From contig NZ_JAHWGU010000040.1 in the NCBI RefSeq assembly GCF_020873875.1, positions 1 through 64,000 on the forward strand: a stretch of DNA of 64,000 nt. Reading direction: 5' to 3'. The notes below the pieces were generated by a model, which did not search any database, was not told the DNA's origin, and worked only from the letters and a program-made list of their open reading frames with translations. Shown piece by piece: positions 9,601 through 17,829 of this stretch (within the stretch, counting starts at the first letter, position 1; each line of letters begins with the position of its first letter). Position numbers and translations under genes: made by a program. The DNA is from Actinoplanes sp. DH11 (GTDB lineage: Bacteria > Actinomycetota > Actinomycetes > Mycobacteriales > Micromonosporaceae).

Positions 9601-9660
9601 CAGGTGGGCGGCGGCGGCGCTCCCGGTGCCGCCGAGCCCGATCACCAGTGCGGGAAGCAC
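6601..9660 (-). CDS. Tubulin-like GTPase-fold protein (Tubulin_2-like)
   Basis: A 1019-residue protein whose first part resembles the FtsZ/tubulin fold: a nucleotide loop VIGLGGTGSAAA at residues 6-17 and the tubulin signature STAGGTGAG (179-187), equivalent to GGGTGTG of FtsZ. The long C-terminal part (about 500-1019) is helical and charged, with no motif I recognise. GTG 9660 is chosen because GGAGG lies 8 bases upstream and the fold begins immediately (LPALVIGLGGTG); the longer open frame upstream is a shadow of the vWA gene. It is last in a leftward operon with vWA, Hsp70-like and dynamin-like genes. The predicted role is a GTP-binding, possibly polymerising scaffold; polymerisation is an inference. 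Confidence 0.8.
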   Translation of the reverse strand: MLPALVIGLGGTGSAAAAHLKARLTTEQRWQDLMHDPAAPARTDGRPYDWPILLRALDVDRRNRPRVDGVSLDANVEDLYLNGSIGGMIDKIRQGRETAEAFYPTVVPWFSPEDARRIRDDEALSFLVEGAGQIRSFGRLSFFADVLGSTPVTKRLEDALDQLTRVHADTTPNIYVISSTAGGTGAGILLDVLAALQRIRQAHGGDFSVTLFCVLSGAFRRRLDGPQRQRSEANGYALLRELDRLMNVGREHPAEFRWSPRDVHEMTAAPVQYTYFLDGRRSRSAARHLEGFGPETVTPVAIADAVYAHLLPTVGAAFSSYRVNARQYRQGATDLYSTFGVYLVEYAWEPVIRGLVSKAALTVLRGLPDRPGSLAADVDQFLLGEVDIPDAGGALPPPVLPELDSEPARDGLLSPTVSWLQSRDGRLPFPEPPNLMLPFEDITSFRTDHRGQVVIERTQETVRMFWGERGVPVTLKTREQWHPVAEHHERHTAQDWAVALRGAVARIMSRRDGGPRTGLAFLDLVGQRLELFRARVENAPRQDAALAKAARDNAEELAREDKGWRRGKHQLNYLSAEYALLLAHVQADSHARTLRMLDRLAQEVDAVRAETELWRVTVDDAARALAQSVEDVRRERRDAEKFPLRHVLPQVDDAAAEQWLYDRSVTSLDPVAEALAWRVETGTGRPSLVLADARRAAPVDQVVGALADRARPIFAPLRQLSIFELLERTRRSAEEIGKQLITGAEWLVDYNDEEHRRLRDLSPEDDGDQQQQVYAFAALPAADSPGATLSAELWEYLGQQRVELNNIVPSAESPDRPVTDKIMLFKSRHSLRLGAFDGFTDLRQSYEQRRAAPPSPHVIAEEKNAALLEAKSEDLVGEGVLSRPLPRLTGDHLLLCRDFDLLTAAAVALSNERLAPMFAPGETEQVLGWQTRSHRSRPNQELGDEPRLGRLLKNLTTAGTKLAEVRRGAVLAAAEDAVRDLDWEYGTRRFYGLPPAYRLDDDLWRLLTVAAHVHIDKQK

Positions 9661-9698
9661 GAGAGGAACCTCCGAGGTCGGGGTATGCGGATGAAGGG

Positions 9699-11213
9699 TC
9701 AGGGTTGGTAGGTGAAGGTGGTTCCGTCGGTGAGCGGTCTCGTCTGCCGCGGCGGGCAGATCACCCGGTGCCGCCGGCCGGCGCGGCGGTAATCGATGCG
9801 CAGCACCAGTTCCCGGCCGGCGCCCACGCGTTTGCGCTGCCGGAACGCGCGGACCGTGCCGCTGCCCTGGGTGGCGGCGCCACTGCCGTGCGGCGCCGGG
9901 AAGCGGACCTTGCGGCCGGAGAGCATCTGCCGGTACGGCACCGGCGCCCCCGGTTCGGTGACGGTGAGCTGCCCGCCGCCCATCGGCCGCCAGCGCCGGG
10001 TGGGCAGCCACAGCAGCAGCGCGACAAGCGCGACGAGCAGCAGTCCGAGCACGGTCACCAGCCAGATCGCGATGCCTGTCGCGGTGGCCCGCACCGGGAC
10101 CGCCGCGCGCGCCGGCTCGGGGGTGAGGGCGAGCCCCAGGTCCTGGACGATCACGTCGCGCCACGGCGAGGTGATCGCCGCCTCGATCCGCAGCGTTCCT
10201 GCGGTGGAGCGCTCGCCGCCGATCCACCGGCCGGTGGCGCCCGGCGGGTCGACCCGCAGCTGGATCGTCTGTTCCGCGCCCGGTGCCACGGTGGTCTCGC
10301 CGGTGAGCACTCGCACCGGTATCGCGGCGCCCTCGACCGTGGCCGCCGGGGTCACCGTGAGCGGCACCCGGGAGGCCTCGTTGCGCACCGTCGCGGTGAT
10401 CGTGACGGGTTCGTCGCGGACGGTGATCGGTCCCGGGTTCGTCGTCAGCGTGACGGCGGGCCGGTCGCGGGCCACCAGGGCCGCGGCCTTCGCCATCGCG
10501 ACCCGGCTGCCCACCCCGCTCAGATAGGTCCCGACCTGGTCGGGCGGCAGATCCATCAGCACGGTGTCGTCGAAGACCCGGTCGAGCAGCCGCACATCGG
10601 TCTGCCCGGTGAGCGGGATGCCGAGGGCGCGGACCGGCCGGCGGCGCTCGATCCCGGTGGCGCGTTCCCGCAGCCTGGTGATCGCGGCGTCGATGTTCCC
10701 GTCGTACCGCGAACCCGGCGGCGGGTCCTGCACACCGTCGGTGAGCAGCACGACGGTGGCCGGGTCGGTCAGATCGGGGCGGTCGACGGTGTCCAGGGCC
10801 GATTCGATGGCCGCGCCGATGTCGGTGCGGCCGCCCTCGGCCCGGTCCGGCAGCCGGCTCAGCACGCCCGCCCCGGTGCCGCCGATCCGGCCGGTGAAGG
10901 TCGGGTCCGGGCGGTCCGCGAAGGCGACCAGGTGCAGGCGGTCGACCGGCGACAGCGCGTCCAGCAGCGGCCGCAACGCGCGCTGGGCCCGGGTGTAGAG
11001 GTCCGGGCCACCGGCCGGCTGCATCGACGACGACACGTCCAGCAGCACCACGTAGTCGGCGGCCAGCTCATCGGTGCGCAACGCGTCGAGCACCTCGGCG
11101 AGGGAGGCCTGGGGCGGGTCCGCCGCCGTCGGCGAGGGCGGGGCCATGAGCAGGGCGAGAAGCAGAACCACGAGGTACGCCGCCGGCCGTCCCACCGCGC
11201 CCGGGCGTGTCAT
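9699..11213 (-). CDS. Secreted, membrane-anchored von Willebrand factor A protein
   Basis: 504 residues with a signal peptide (hydrophobic 12-24, cleavage near 30). A vWA domain follows, with the MIDAS metal site D59-x-S61-x-S63 in LLDVSSSM, a threonine in GGRTDIGAA and LLTDGV. A region of beta-sandwich character follows, then one transmembrane helix (AIWLVTVLGLLLVALVALLL) and a C-terminal part rich in basic residues. The vWA domain should therefore be outside the membrane with a cytoplasmic tail, binding a protein ligand through a divalent metal. Its start overlaps the previous gene's stop (ATGA). In related conflict operons vWA proteins pair with AAA+ ATPases; one is encoded in the divergent operon. 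Confidence 0.82.
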   Translation of the reverse strand: MTRPGAVGRPAAYLVVLLLALLMAPPSPTAADPPQASLAEVLDALRTDELAADYVVLLDVSSSMQPAGGPDLYTRAQRALRPLLDALSPVDRLHLVAFADRPDPTFTGRIGGTGAGVLSRLPDRAEGGRTDIGAAIESALDTVDRPDLTDPATVVLLTDGVQDPPPGSRYDGNIDAAITRLRERATGIERRRPVRALGIPLTGQTDVRLLDRVFDDTVLMDLPPDQVGTYLSGVGSRVAMAKAAALVARDRPAVTLTTNPGPITVRDEPVTITATVRNEASRVPLTVTPAATVEGAAIPVRVLTGETTVAPGAEQTIQLRVDPPGATGRWIGGERSTAGTLRIEAAITSPWRDVIVQDLGLALTPEPARAAVPVRATATGIAIWLVTVLGLLLVALVALLLWLPTRRWRPMGGGQLTVTEPGAPVPYRQMLSGRKVRFPAPHGSGAATQGSGTVRAFRQRKRVGAGRELVLRIDYRRAGRRHRVICPPRQTRPLTDGTTFTYQP

Positions 11214-12604
11214 CGCCGTCCCCGCAGCGAGCCGTCCAGCTCGCCGCCGTAGATCACGCGGCCGGATCGGAACACGCTGTTGTCGGCGAGCAGACTCGGC
11301 CGCAGACAGTCGAAGATCTTGCCGACGTCGGCGTCGTCGTCGACCTTGAGCCGGATGTCGTTCTCCAGCTCCGCCTCACCGCTGGCCAGCAAATCCTTGT
11401 AGAGCGAGCGCACACCCAGATCCCGGACCTTCAGCTGGGGCGCGTAGCGGCTGGCCGTCTCCCGGACGAACTGCATGGCGGCGGCGCGGGAGTCGGCCCA
11501 CCAGCTCTCCGGCGAGGGCAGCGGCCGGTGCACCACCGAGCGCAGCACCTCGGCAAGCTGGGCCGCGCGGACCACCAGGCTGGCGCCGTCGGTGGCCTTC
11601 TCCGCGTTGCGGTAGGCGATCAGCTTGTCGCGCAAGGTCGCCTCCAGCTCGCTGTAGGCGGTCCGGGCCGGCACCAGTTCCGATTTGCGGGCGTAGAAAG
11701 CGCTCCGGTCCTCGCCGGCCAGCCACAGCATCTGCGAGGCGATGGCGGGGATCTGCCGGTGGCTGAGCACCCGGTCGGAGAACGCCTTGATCACCATCTC
11801 CTCGGCCATGGCTTCGCGGTGCGCGACCACACCCGGCAGGTCGTGATAGGCGGGGATCAGGACCAGTGGCGGGTCGACCTCGGCGGCCAGGGCGCCCCAG
11901 CCTGCCTGCGGTCGGTTCCACTCGGGCGGCAGACACCGGCCGAGCTTCCGGCGCCACTCGTCGGCCGGGTCCCGGTGCAGTCGCAGCAGGCCGAAATGGA
12001 ACGCCCGCCACCGCTCGGCGGCAGTGCGCCCGGGCAGCGGGTCGGCGCCCAGGAACCGCTGCACCAGCGGGCTGGTGGCGAATTCGGTGAGCACCTCGGC
12101 GACACCGGCGTCGACCCGGCCGCGTTCCTCCCCGCCGGCCCGCATCCCCGGCCGGGTTCGCTCCATCGGCGCCGGCCGGTCCGCTCCCGCCTGCGCCACG
12201 GATGCCTGCGCCACGACCGGCTGGGTCGCGGCCGGCTGGGTTCCGGCCGGCTGGGTTGTGGGCGGCTGGGTTGTGACCGGCCGGGTTGCGGGCGGCTGGG
12301 TCGCGGCGGGCGTGACAGTGGCGGTCGCCGGGTCGTGTGCCGGCGCCGGGCCGGAGTTCTCGTCGCGCTGGAAGAACGTCCGCAGCCGGTGCCTCAGTGC
12401 CTCGCCGCGTCGCATCATCGCCTCCTGGTCGGGCCGCGGTCCGCCACCGGCGCAGGCCGCGATGCTCGTCGTATAGGTGAGTTCCTCGACGGCGAGCAGC
12501 AGGTCGGTCAGCCGCCGCACCACCACCGCACCGAGCGGGTCGTCGGTGAGCACCTCGCCGCGCAGCAGGTCGTCCAAGGATCGGGGCCGGTCGGTGAGCG
12601 TCAT
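11210..12604 (-). CDS. Uncharacterised 464-residue protein with TQP-rich linker
   Basis: I recognise no domain. Residues 1-90 are helical. Residues 98-135 are a Pro/Thr/Gln/Ala linker with five TQP units and one TRP variant. Residues 150-464 are a mostly helical, charged globular region with motifs such as WRAFHFGLLRLHRDPADEWRR and SQMLWLAGEDRSAF. There is no signal peptide or transmembrane helix. The ATG overlaps the Hsp70-like gene's stop (TGATG), and its own stop overlaps the vWA start, so it is a core member of the operon. Its place beside SrfB-like and SrfC-like genes is where enterobacterial loci carry SrfA, but I see no sequence proof of relationship. Confidence 0.75.
   Translation of the reverse strand: MTLTDRPRSLDDLLRGEVLTDDPLGAVVVRRLTDLLLAVEELTYTTSIAACAGGGPRPDQEAMMRRGEALRHRLRTFFQRDENSGPAPAHDPATATVTPAATQPPATRPVTTQPPTTQPAGTQPAATQPVVAQASVAQAGADRPAPMERTRPGMRAGGEERGRVDAGVAEVLTEFATSPLVQRFLGADPLPGRTAAERWRAFHFGLLRLHRDPADEWRRKLGRCLPPEWNRPQAGWGALAAEVDPPLVLIPAYHDLPGVVAHREAMAEEMVIKAFSDRVLSHRQIPAIASQMLWLAGEDRSAFYARKSELVPARTAYSELEATLRDKLIAYRNAEKATDGASLVVRAAQLAEVLRSVVHRPLPSPESWWADSRAAAMQFVRETASRYAPQLKVRDLGVRSLYKDLLASGEAELENDIRLKVDDDADVGKIFDCLRPSLLADNSVFRSGRVIYGGELDGSLRGRR
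12200..12313 (-). repeat. TQP-encoding short tandem repeat
   Basis: Imperfect units of 12-15 bases (GGCTGGGTT on the plus strand) encode the Thr-Gln-Pro linker of the 464-residue protein. The unit spacing suggests expansion by slippage; it probably acts as a flexible spacer. Confidence 0.6.
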
Positions 12605-15510
12605 CAGTGCGTCCCGTCGAAGGGGTTGTCGTGGTCGTCGGACTCGGCCTTGGGCGTGCCGAGCGGATGCCGGTACACCGCGCCGGCCCGGTGCTCCACG
12701 TCGACCGGCGAATCGGTGATCCACAGCGGCGGGTCACCCGCGTGCACCCGGATGGCGCCCTCGTCGTCCACGCTGACCACGTGCGGCACCGGCGGACCGG
12801 GCTCCGCCGACAACCGGCCCAGCAGGTGCTGCCGGCCCTGCTCGTCGTGGAACAGGAAGGCCCACCGCCCGTCGGCGTCCGGCGGCGGCAGGGGAGTGTG
12901 CCCGAGCAGCCCGTCACGCAGCGAGCCGTCGGCGTCGGCGAGGCGCTCCGAGGTCGGCGGCCGGTCACCGCGCAGCGCCGGGCGTGGCGCGGCCGCGCCG
13001 GCCACCAGGATCCGGTCGGCGAGGCGAGCGAGGTCGAGGAGCGGAAGGTCCACTTCCCGGGGTACGCGCACCGCCGGCACCGACCGATCGACGCGGTACG
13101 CCGGCCGATCGCCCTGCCACAGCAGCAGGTGCACGTCGAGACTGCCGTCGGCCTCGATGCCGCAGCGGATCTGCCGGGGCCAGATCTTGCGGTCCAGGCG
13201 GACCCCCGGCGCGTCCTCGGCGAGCCGCACGTCCAGGTCGGACCAGCGGAACACTCCCCACGGCAGCGGCTGACCGCCGTCCACCTCCCGGACGATCACC
13301 AGGCGGTCCGGCAGCCGGCCGATCGTCGCGAACGCCCGCAGCCGCCCACCCGGCTGCTCCTGGAACGGGGTGCCCGCGGTGAGCAGTTCCCGGTTCCGGT
13401 CGCTCAGCCCGCGCATGCTGAGCGTGCACGGCAGGTCGAGCAGCAGGTTGTCCACCTCGATCGACACCTCGGTGGCGCCCTGGCGCAGCAGCTCCTCGTC
13501 CGGTTCGGCAGTCCCCAGCGCGCTCATCGAGGCGGCCCAGGCCGCGCCCATCGAGGCGGCGTTCTTGGCGTACGTCCGTTCCACCACCACCTGCACCGGC
13601 CTGCTGTCCGCGCCCTGCCCGCCGGCCAGTTCACGGGCCACCACCCGCGCCGCCAGGCCGAGCTGGCTGGCCTTGCCGGTGAGCAGCACCCGGTCCAGCC
13701 GCTCCGCGCCGGTGAGCCGGGTCCGGGCCAGCGCCGCGGCCAGCCGGCTGATCTCCACGAGCATCGGTTCGCCGACCGCGACGAAGTCGGCGTGGGTCAG
13801 CGGGTCCAGGCCGCCGCCGAACCCGGGTGGCACGTCGGCATCCGCCGGCACCACCGCCCGGGCCACGTCCTCCACCACGTCGGCGGGCAGCCGGACCGGC
13901 CGCTCCTCCTCGACCGCGATCTTCGCCGTCTCGGCCAGGTCCCACAGCTGGTAGAAGGCCTTCTCGCGGGCGGCGGTCGCGGCGTCGGCGGGCCGGCCCG
14001 CGGTACGGGTACCGACGACCAGCTCCACGTTGTCCCGGACCCGGAGCGCGGCAGCCGGCTCCGGGATCGAGGTGTCCCGTTGCAACGCCTGCCGGGTCTG
14101 GGCGATCAGGCTGCCGGGGCGGTACCGGCCGTCCTCGGTCCGGTACGCCGGGTCGAGCTCGGCGGCCGTCCGGCGCTGCCAGTCCGCCCAGGCCTCCGCC
14201 TCGTCCGTGGCGTCGTCGCCCGGGTGCGGCAGCGTCAGCAGCTGGTCGGCGATCATCGCCTTGATCAGGCGGAACACCTGCAGGGTCAGGAAGTCGCCGC
14301 CGCGTCGGCTGCGGCCGCTGGTGCCGCGCAGCTGCGGCACCAGCCGGTAATGCCGGCCGGTGCTGCCCGGCGGCGCGTCCGGCATCGGCGGTGTCTCGTC
14401 GTGCAGGTGCGTGGTGATCAGGGCGATGTCGGTGGTGCCGCCGCCCACGTCCACCACCAGGGTGTTCTCGATCCGGTGCCGTTCGTCGCCGGGCACCGCG
14501 CGGAACCGGGCCCGCAGCGCCTCGACCCCGGTGGTGTGGTTGGCGCCGAGGTCACGCATCAGGAAGAACAGCGCGGCCGCGATCGCCTCGTCGTAGCGCA
14601 GGTCGACCTCGCCGACACCGAGCAGCCCGGTGATCACGTTCTCCAGGCGGCGGCGGACCGCGGGCGGTGCCATCGTCGGGTAGGTCACGACCACGTGGTC
14701 GATCGGGGCGTCCTCGAGCCGGTCCGGGTGCGCGTGGGTGAACTCGTCGGACCGGTCCAGCAGGAACCCGAACGCCCCGCCGAGCAGCGGCTCCAGCTCC
14801 ACCGAACGCCGCTCGTCGCGCAGCGGCAGCCGGAAGTCGGGCTTGTCCAGGTAGTGCTTGAGCCCGCGCAGGGTGGCCAGGGTGCTGCCGTCGCCGAGCG
14901 GGCGGCCGAGGCGGACCCGCAGGTCCGGGTCGACCGCGGTGACGTCCAACCGGCTCGGCACCTCGTTCTGGTCGGTGGCGTTGTCCAGCCGGACCGGGAA
15001 GAGCGAGTAGTGCTCCAGCGCCGGGGTGCCGAACGCCTCGTCGTAGCAGTGGTGCAGCCGGTCGGCGAGCCAGCCGGCGAAGGGGGCGGTGCCGCCGGCC
15101 TGTGCCGCCTCCAGGGCCAGCAGCACGTCGTGGAGCAGCGGGTGGTGTGCCGCCTCCTCGGCCTCGACCGTGTCGGCCAGGCCGCGACCGTCCCCGCCGG
15201 CCAGGTCGGCGCCGATCCGGGTGCGCACGGTGTCCCACTCGGCCCGGCACTGGTCGAAGCTCAGGTCCCGGAGTTCGTCGGCCCGCACCTCCCGGCGCAG
15301 CAGGCGCACCACCGCCCGGCTGAGGGCGGCCCGCTGGTCGGCGGGCATCGGCACCACCGGCGGCGGCAGGTTCGGGTCGTAGAGGGTGACCGTCGAGTTG
15401 GTGGTACCGAAGTCCACCGCGGCCAGGCCACCGTGCCGGCGGTCGCGCACCCGGCGCCGGGCCGGCTGGATCCGGCGGTCCGGGTCGGGGATCGTGAAGT
15501 CGTCGGTCAT
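12604..15510 (-). CDS. Hsp70/actin-fold ATPase, SrfB-like
   Basis: 968 residues, close to the roughly 990 of enterobacterial SrfB. The actin/Hsp70 ATPase motifs are present: phosphate-1 AAVDFGTTNSTV near residue 30-41, phosphate-2 VVDVGGGTTDIAL, and an adenosine-type motif VLLTGKASQLGLA. The domain is stretched by long insertions compared with DnaK (638 residues), and no DnaK-type substrate domain is recognisable. Start ATG 15510 overlaps the preceding stop (ATGA). Family members are paired with dynamin-like SrfC proteins, as here. I infer an ATP-driven scaffold or chaperone working with the dynamin-like and tubulin-like partners; biochemical function of SrfB itself is not established. Confidence 0.78.
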   Translation of the reverse strand: MTDDFTIPDPDRRIQPARRRVRDRRHGGLAAVDFGTTNSTVTLYDPNLPPPVVPMPADQRAALSRAVVRLLRREVRADELRDLSFDQCRAEWDTVRTRIGADLAGGDGRGLADTVEAEEAAHHPLLHDVLLALEAAQAGGTAPFAGWLADRLHHCYDEAFGTPALEHYSLFPVRLDNATDQNEVPSRLDVTAVDPDLRVRLGRPLGDGSTLATLRGLKHYLDKPDFRLPLRDERRSVELEPLLGGAFGFLLDRSDEFTHAHPDRLEDAPIDHVVVTYPTMAPPAVRRRLENVITGLLGVGEVDLRYDEAIAAALFFLMRDLGANHTTGVEALRARFRAVPGDERHRIENTLVVDVGGGTTDIALITTHLHDETPPMPDAPPGSTGRHYRLVPQLRGTSGRSRRGGDFLTLQVFRLIKAMIADQLLTLPHPGDDATDEAEAWADWQRRTAAELDPAYRTEDGRYRPGSLIAQTRQALQRDTSIPEPAAALRVRDNVELVVGTRTAGRPADAATAAREKAFYQLWDLAETAKIAVEEERPVRLPADVVEDVARAVVPADADVPPGFGGGLDPLTHADFVAVGEPMLVEISRLAAALARTRLTGAERLDRVLLTGKASQLGLAARVVARELAGGQGADSRPVQVVVERTYAKNAASMGAAWAASMSALGTAEPDEELLRQGATEVSIEVDNLLLDLPCTLSMRGLSDRNRELLTAGTPFQEQPGGRLRAFATIGRLPDRLVIVREVDGGQPLPWGVFRWSDLDVRLAEDAPGVRLDRKIWPRQIRCGIEADGSLDVHLLLWQGDRPAYRVDRSVPAVRVPREVDLPLLDLARLADRILVAGAAAPRPALRGDRPPTSERLADADGSLRDGLLGHTPLPPPDADGRWAFLFHDEQGRQHLLGRLSAEPGPPVPHVVSVDDEGAIRVHAGDPPLWITDSPVDVEHRAGAVYRHPLGTPKAESDDHDNPFDGTH

Positions 15511-17600
15511 CGCGGGTCCTCGGCGTCGGCACGGCCCCGGACGTCGGCACGGTCCAGGGAGCCGGTCCGGTCGGGGGAATCGGGGCGGTCCGGGCTGTCG
15601 GCCCGGTCCAGCAGGTCTTCGATCCGGCGGGCCGCGGTCTGCGGCGGCACCCCGGTGCCGGGCGGTCCCGCGCCGAGCAGCGCCCGGATGTGGGTGTCCG
15701 CCCGCTGCTGGCTCTGCTGCTGCATGCGCAGCTCCCGGCGCACCGCCTCGACGCGGGCGGTGAGCGCGCCGGCGAGCTGCTCCTCGGCCAGCCGCTGCGC
15801 GGCCACCACCAGCTCGCGCCGGATCCGCAGGATCGTCACCAGGTGCCTGCCGTGCCCGCCCGCGCCGTCCGACCCGTGGTGCCACGGCAGGTCCCGGCCG
15901 GGGTCGAGCGGGAAGGCGGCCCGCACCTCGGCCGCCGCGGGTGCCGCCGGCAGCGCCGGACGGACGTCGGCGACCCAGCTCAACTGCACACCCCGGCGCA
16001 GCCGGCTGACCGTCTCGTCGGTGCCGTCCCGCAACGGCACCACCACCTCGAAGAACTCGGACTTGAGCGGGCCGAGCCGGGCCGACCAGCGGCGCAGCCA
16101 GCTCTCCACGGTCGCGTCGACGACCGAGGTGCAGGCCGCCGGCAGTCCCTGGGCAACCGCGCGCAGCCGCCTCTCGAACACCTCGGGGGTGCCGGGCAGC
16201 TCGTCGGTGTACCGGGCGCCGGGGGTCAGGACGTGGTTGCGCAGCGCGGAGAACAGGACCTGCCACTGCGGCCAGGCGTACACCTGGGCGGTGACCCACT
16301 GGCGCAGGGCGGCGTACGGCGTGATGCCCCCGGCCAGCTCGGCAGCCGGCCCGGCGATGCCCCGTTCCACGTCGTCGGTCATCGCGGAGAGTTCCGCGCC
16401 GATCCGGCCGAGCAGGCCACGCACCCGCATCTCGGTGGGCGACGGCGGTGGCGGTGCGGCGAGCGGCGTCTCGTCCAGGGCCGCGGCGACCCGGCGCACG
16501 GCACGGCGGAACTCGCCGTACGCCGTGCCGGTCTGCCGGTCCCGCGCCGCCTCGCAGGCCACCCGGCCGCGGTCGCCGATGTCGGCGCGCAGCTCGGCCA
16601 GGGCGCTGCCGTCCCGCAGCACGAGGTAGTTGTCCGGCCCCCGCAGGGTCACCGCGGGCGCCGGCGTGCGCAGCTGGGCGAGCAGCTTCTCCGCCTCGCG
16701 CTGCGAACCGTCGATGGTGATCACCGCACCGGCCGTGGCCAGCTCGGTCTCGATCAGCCAGTCCGCCCGCCCGGTGCGCAGCTGCGGATCCAGCACCGGC
16801 AGGTCGACCAGGTCCAGTCCGTCCTCGCCGAGCGGCCAGTGCCGCGCCGGCACGTCCACGTCCACCACGATCCGGCGCACGGCCGGGAAGACCCGGTGCA
16901 GCACGCCCTGGCCGAGTTCCTGATCGGCCTCGTACGGCCCGGCACCGCCCGGATCCGGGAACGGCGGCCGCACGCCGGAGCGGTCGCCCCACCGCACCGG
17001 CATGGTCGCCTGATGCACGGCCTCGAGCCGGGCCGGGAGGCCGTCACGGCCCAGGAACCGTTCGGCGAAGACCTGCGCCCGGTAGAGCGCGACAAGTTCG
17101 GTGACGGCGGCCTGGCGGTAACCGTCCGCCGCCGGCCACGCCGCCCGCGCCTGCTCCAGCACGACCGGCCAGTCCACGTCGGCCGCCGTGCCGGCCGGGA
17201 GGTCGCCGAGCTGGGCGAGCAACCGGGTCCGGCAGCTCAGGATCTGCGCACGGCTCAGGAACGCGACGGTGACCCGGCGGACGGTGGCGCGGTCGTCCGC
17301 GACCGGGCGCAGGCGCACCGCGGTGACGTACCCGATGGTGGTCCGTTCCGGGGTGAGCCCGGCCGCGCCCTCGCCGAGCAGCGGCGTCCAGAGGTGATGG
17401 CTGACCACCCGATGGTCGCCACCTGACTCGGCGAGCACCGCCACCGCGAGCCGGCTCGTGCCGGCGTCCCGCACCCGGGCGGCGGCGTCCTCGATCTCCC
17501 GTCGATGGGCACTGTCAGTGAGGAGCGCCATGATGTCGGGGAGCAACCGATCGACCCGCGCACGGATTTCCCGTGCCGGATCTGCGCTCTGCAAGGACAC
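15507..17600 (-). CDS. Dynamin-like protein with degenerate GTPase motifs, SrfC-like
   Basis: 697 residues. The N-terminal third lines up with the bacterial dynamin/SrfC layout, but key residues are lost. The P-loop position reads VLAESGGDHRVVS (about 56-68) instead of GxxxxGKS, followed by LLGEGAAGLTPERTT, where dynamins have LLG-LP-TT. The G3 position reads LVDLPVLD instead of LVDTPG. The rest is helical with coiled-coil character near 590-660 (RMQQQSQQRADTHIRALLG). GTG 17600 is chosen for its ribosome site GGGAGG five bases upstream; a longer frame reaches 17738 without one. It is first in the five-gene leftward operon. I infer a pseudo-GTPase scaffold; the fold call needs a structure prediction. 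Confidence 0.65.
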   Translation of the reverse strand: MSLQSADPAREIRARVDRLLPDIMALLTDSAHRREIEDAAARVRDAGTSRLAVAVLAESGGDHRVVSHHLWTPLLGEGAAGLTPERTTIGYVTAVRLRPVADDRATVRRVTVAFLSRAQILSCRTRLLAQLGDLPAGTAADVDWPVVLEQARAAWPAADGYRQAAVTELVALYRAQVFAERFLGRDGLPARLEAVHQATMPVRWGDRSGVRPPFPDPGGAGPYEADQELGQGVLHRVFPAVRRIVVDVDVPARHWPLGEDGLDLVDLPVLDPQLRTGRADWLIETELATAGAVITIDGSQREAEKLLAQLRTPAPAVTLRGPDNYLVLRDGSALAELRADIGDRGRVACEAARDRQTGTAYGEFRRAVRRVAAALDETPLAAPPPPSPTEMRVRGLLGRIGAELSAMTDDVERGIAGPAAELAGGITPYAALRQWVTAQVYAWPQWQVLFSALRNHVLTPGARYTDELPGTPEVFERRLRAVAQGLPAACTSVVDATVESWLRRWSARLGPLKSEFFEVVVPLRDGTDETVSRLRRGVQLSWVADVRPALPAAPAAAEVRAAFPLDPGRDLPWHHGSDGAGGHGRHLVTILRIRRELVVAAQRLAEEQLAGALTARVEAVRRELRMQQQSQQRADTHIRALLGAGPPGTGVPPQTAARRIEDLLDRADSPDRPDSPDRTGSLDRADVRGRADAEDPR

Positions 17601-17728
17601 GCGTCCCTCCCGTTTTCGGTTGTGCGTCATCCAGGGCAGACGGCGCGATTCGGCCGCTGTCGACCCGGACCGGGGGTCAAAAAGTGGGGCCGGCGGTGAC
17701 CGGGATATCAAGATGACGAAAACGCTTT

Positions 17729-17742
17729 GCCGGTGCACCGGC
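17729..17742. promoter_or_regulatory. Perfect 14-bp palindrome GCCGGTGCACCGGC
   Basis: This palindrome lies in the 229-base gap (17601-17829) between the response-regulator stop and the dynamin-like gene start. This gap has AT-rich patches unlike its surroundings, and should hold the promoter of the leftward operon. The palindrome could be an operator, for instance for the LuxR-type regulator encoded next door. Confidence 0.35.
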
Positions 17743-17829
17743 TCGCGATGAAAAGGCTAAACCGATCGTGCAATGGTGCGGACTTCGTAAGGGGTCGTCC
17801 ATTCGGATAACGATTTTGCATGATCGTAT

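Noticed and set aside
6601..10227. A longer start for the tubulin-like gene
   Set aside because: The extra 189 codons lie within the vWA gene in another frame; GTG 9660 has GGAGG and starts the nucleotide-binding fold.
12604..16992. A 1462-codon open frame on the reverse strand
   Set aside because: Its first 490 codons are an antisense-type shadow (Ala/Arg/Gly-rich, no domain) of the dynamin-like gene in another frame; the real Hsp70-like gene starts at 15510.
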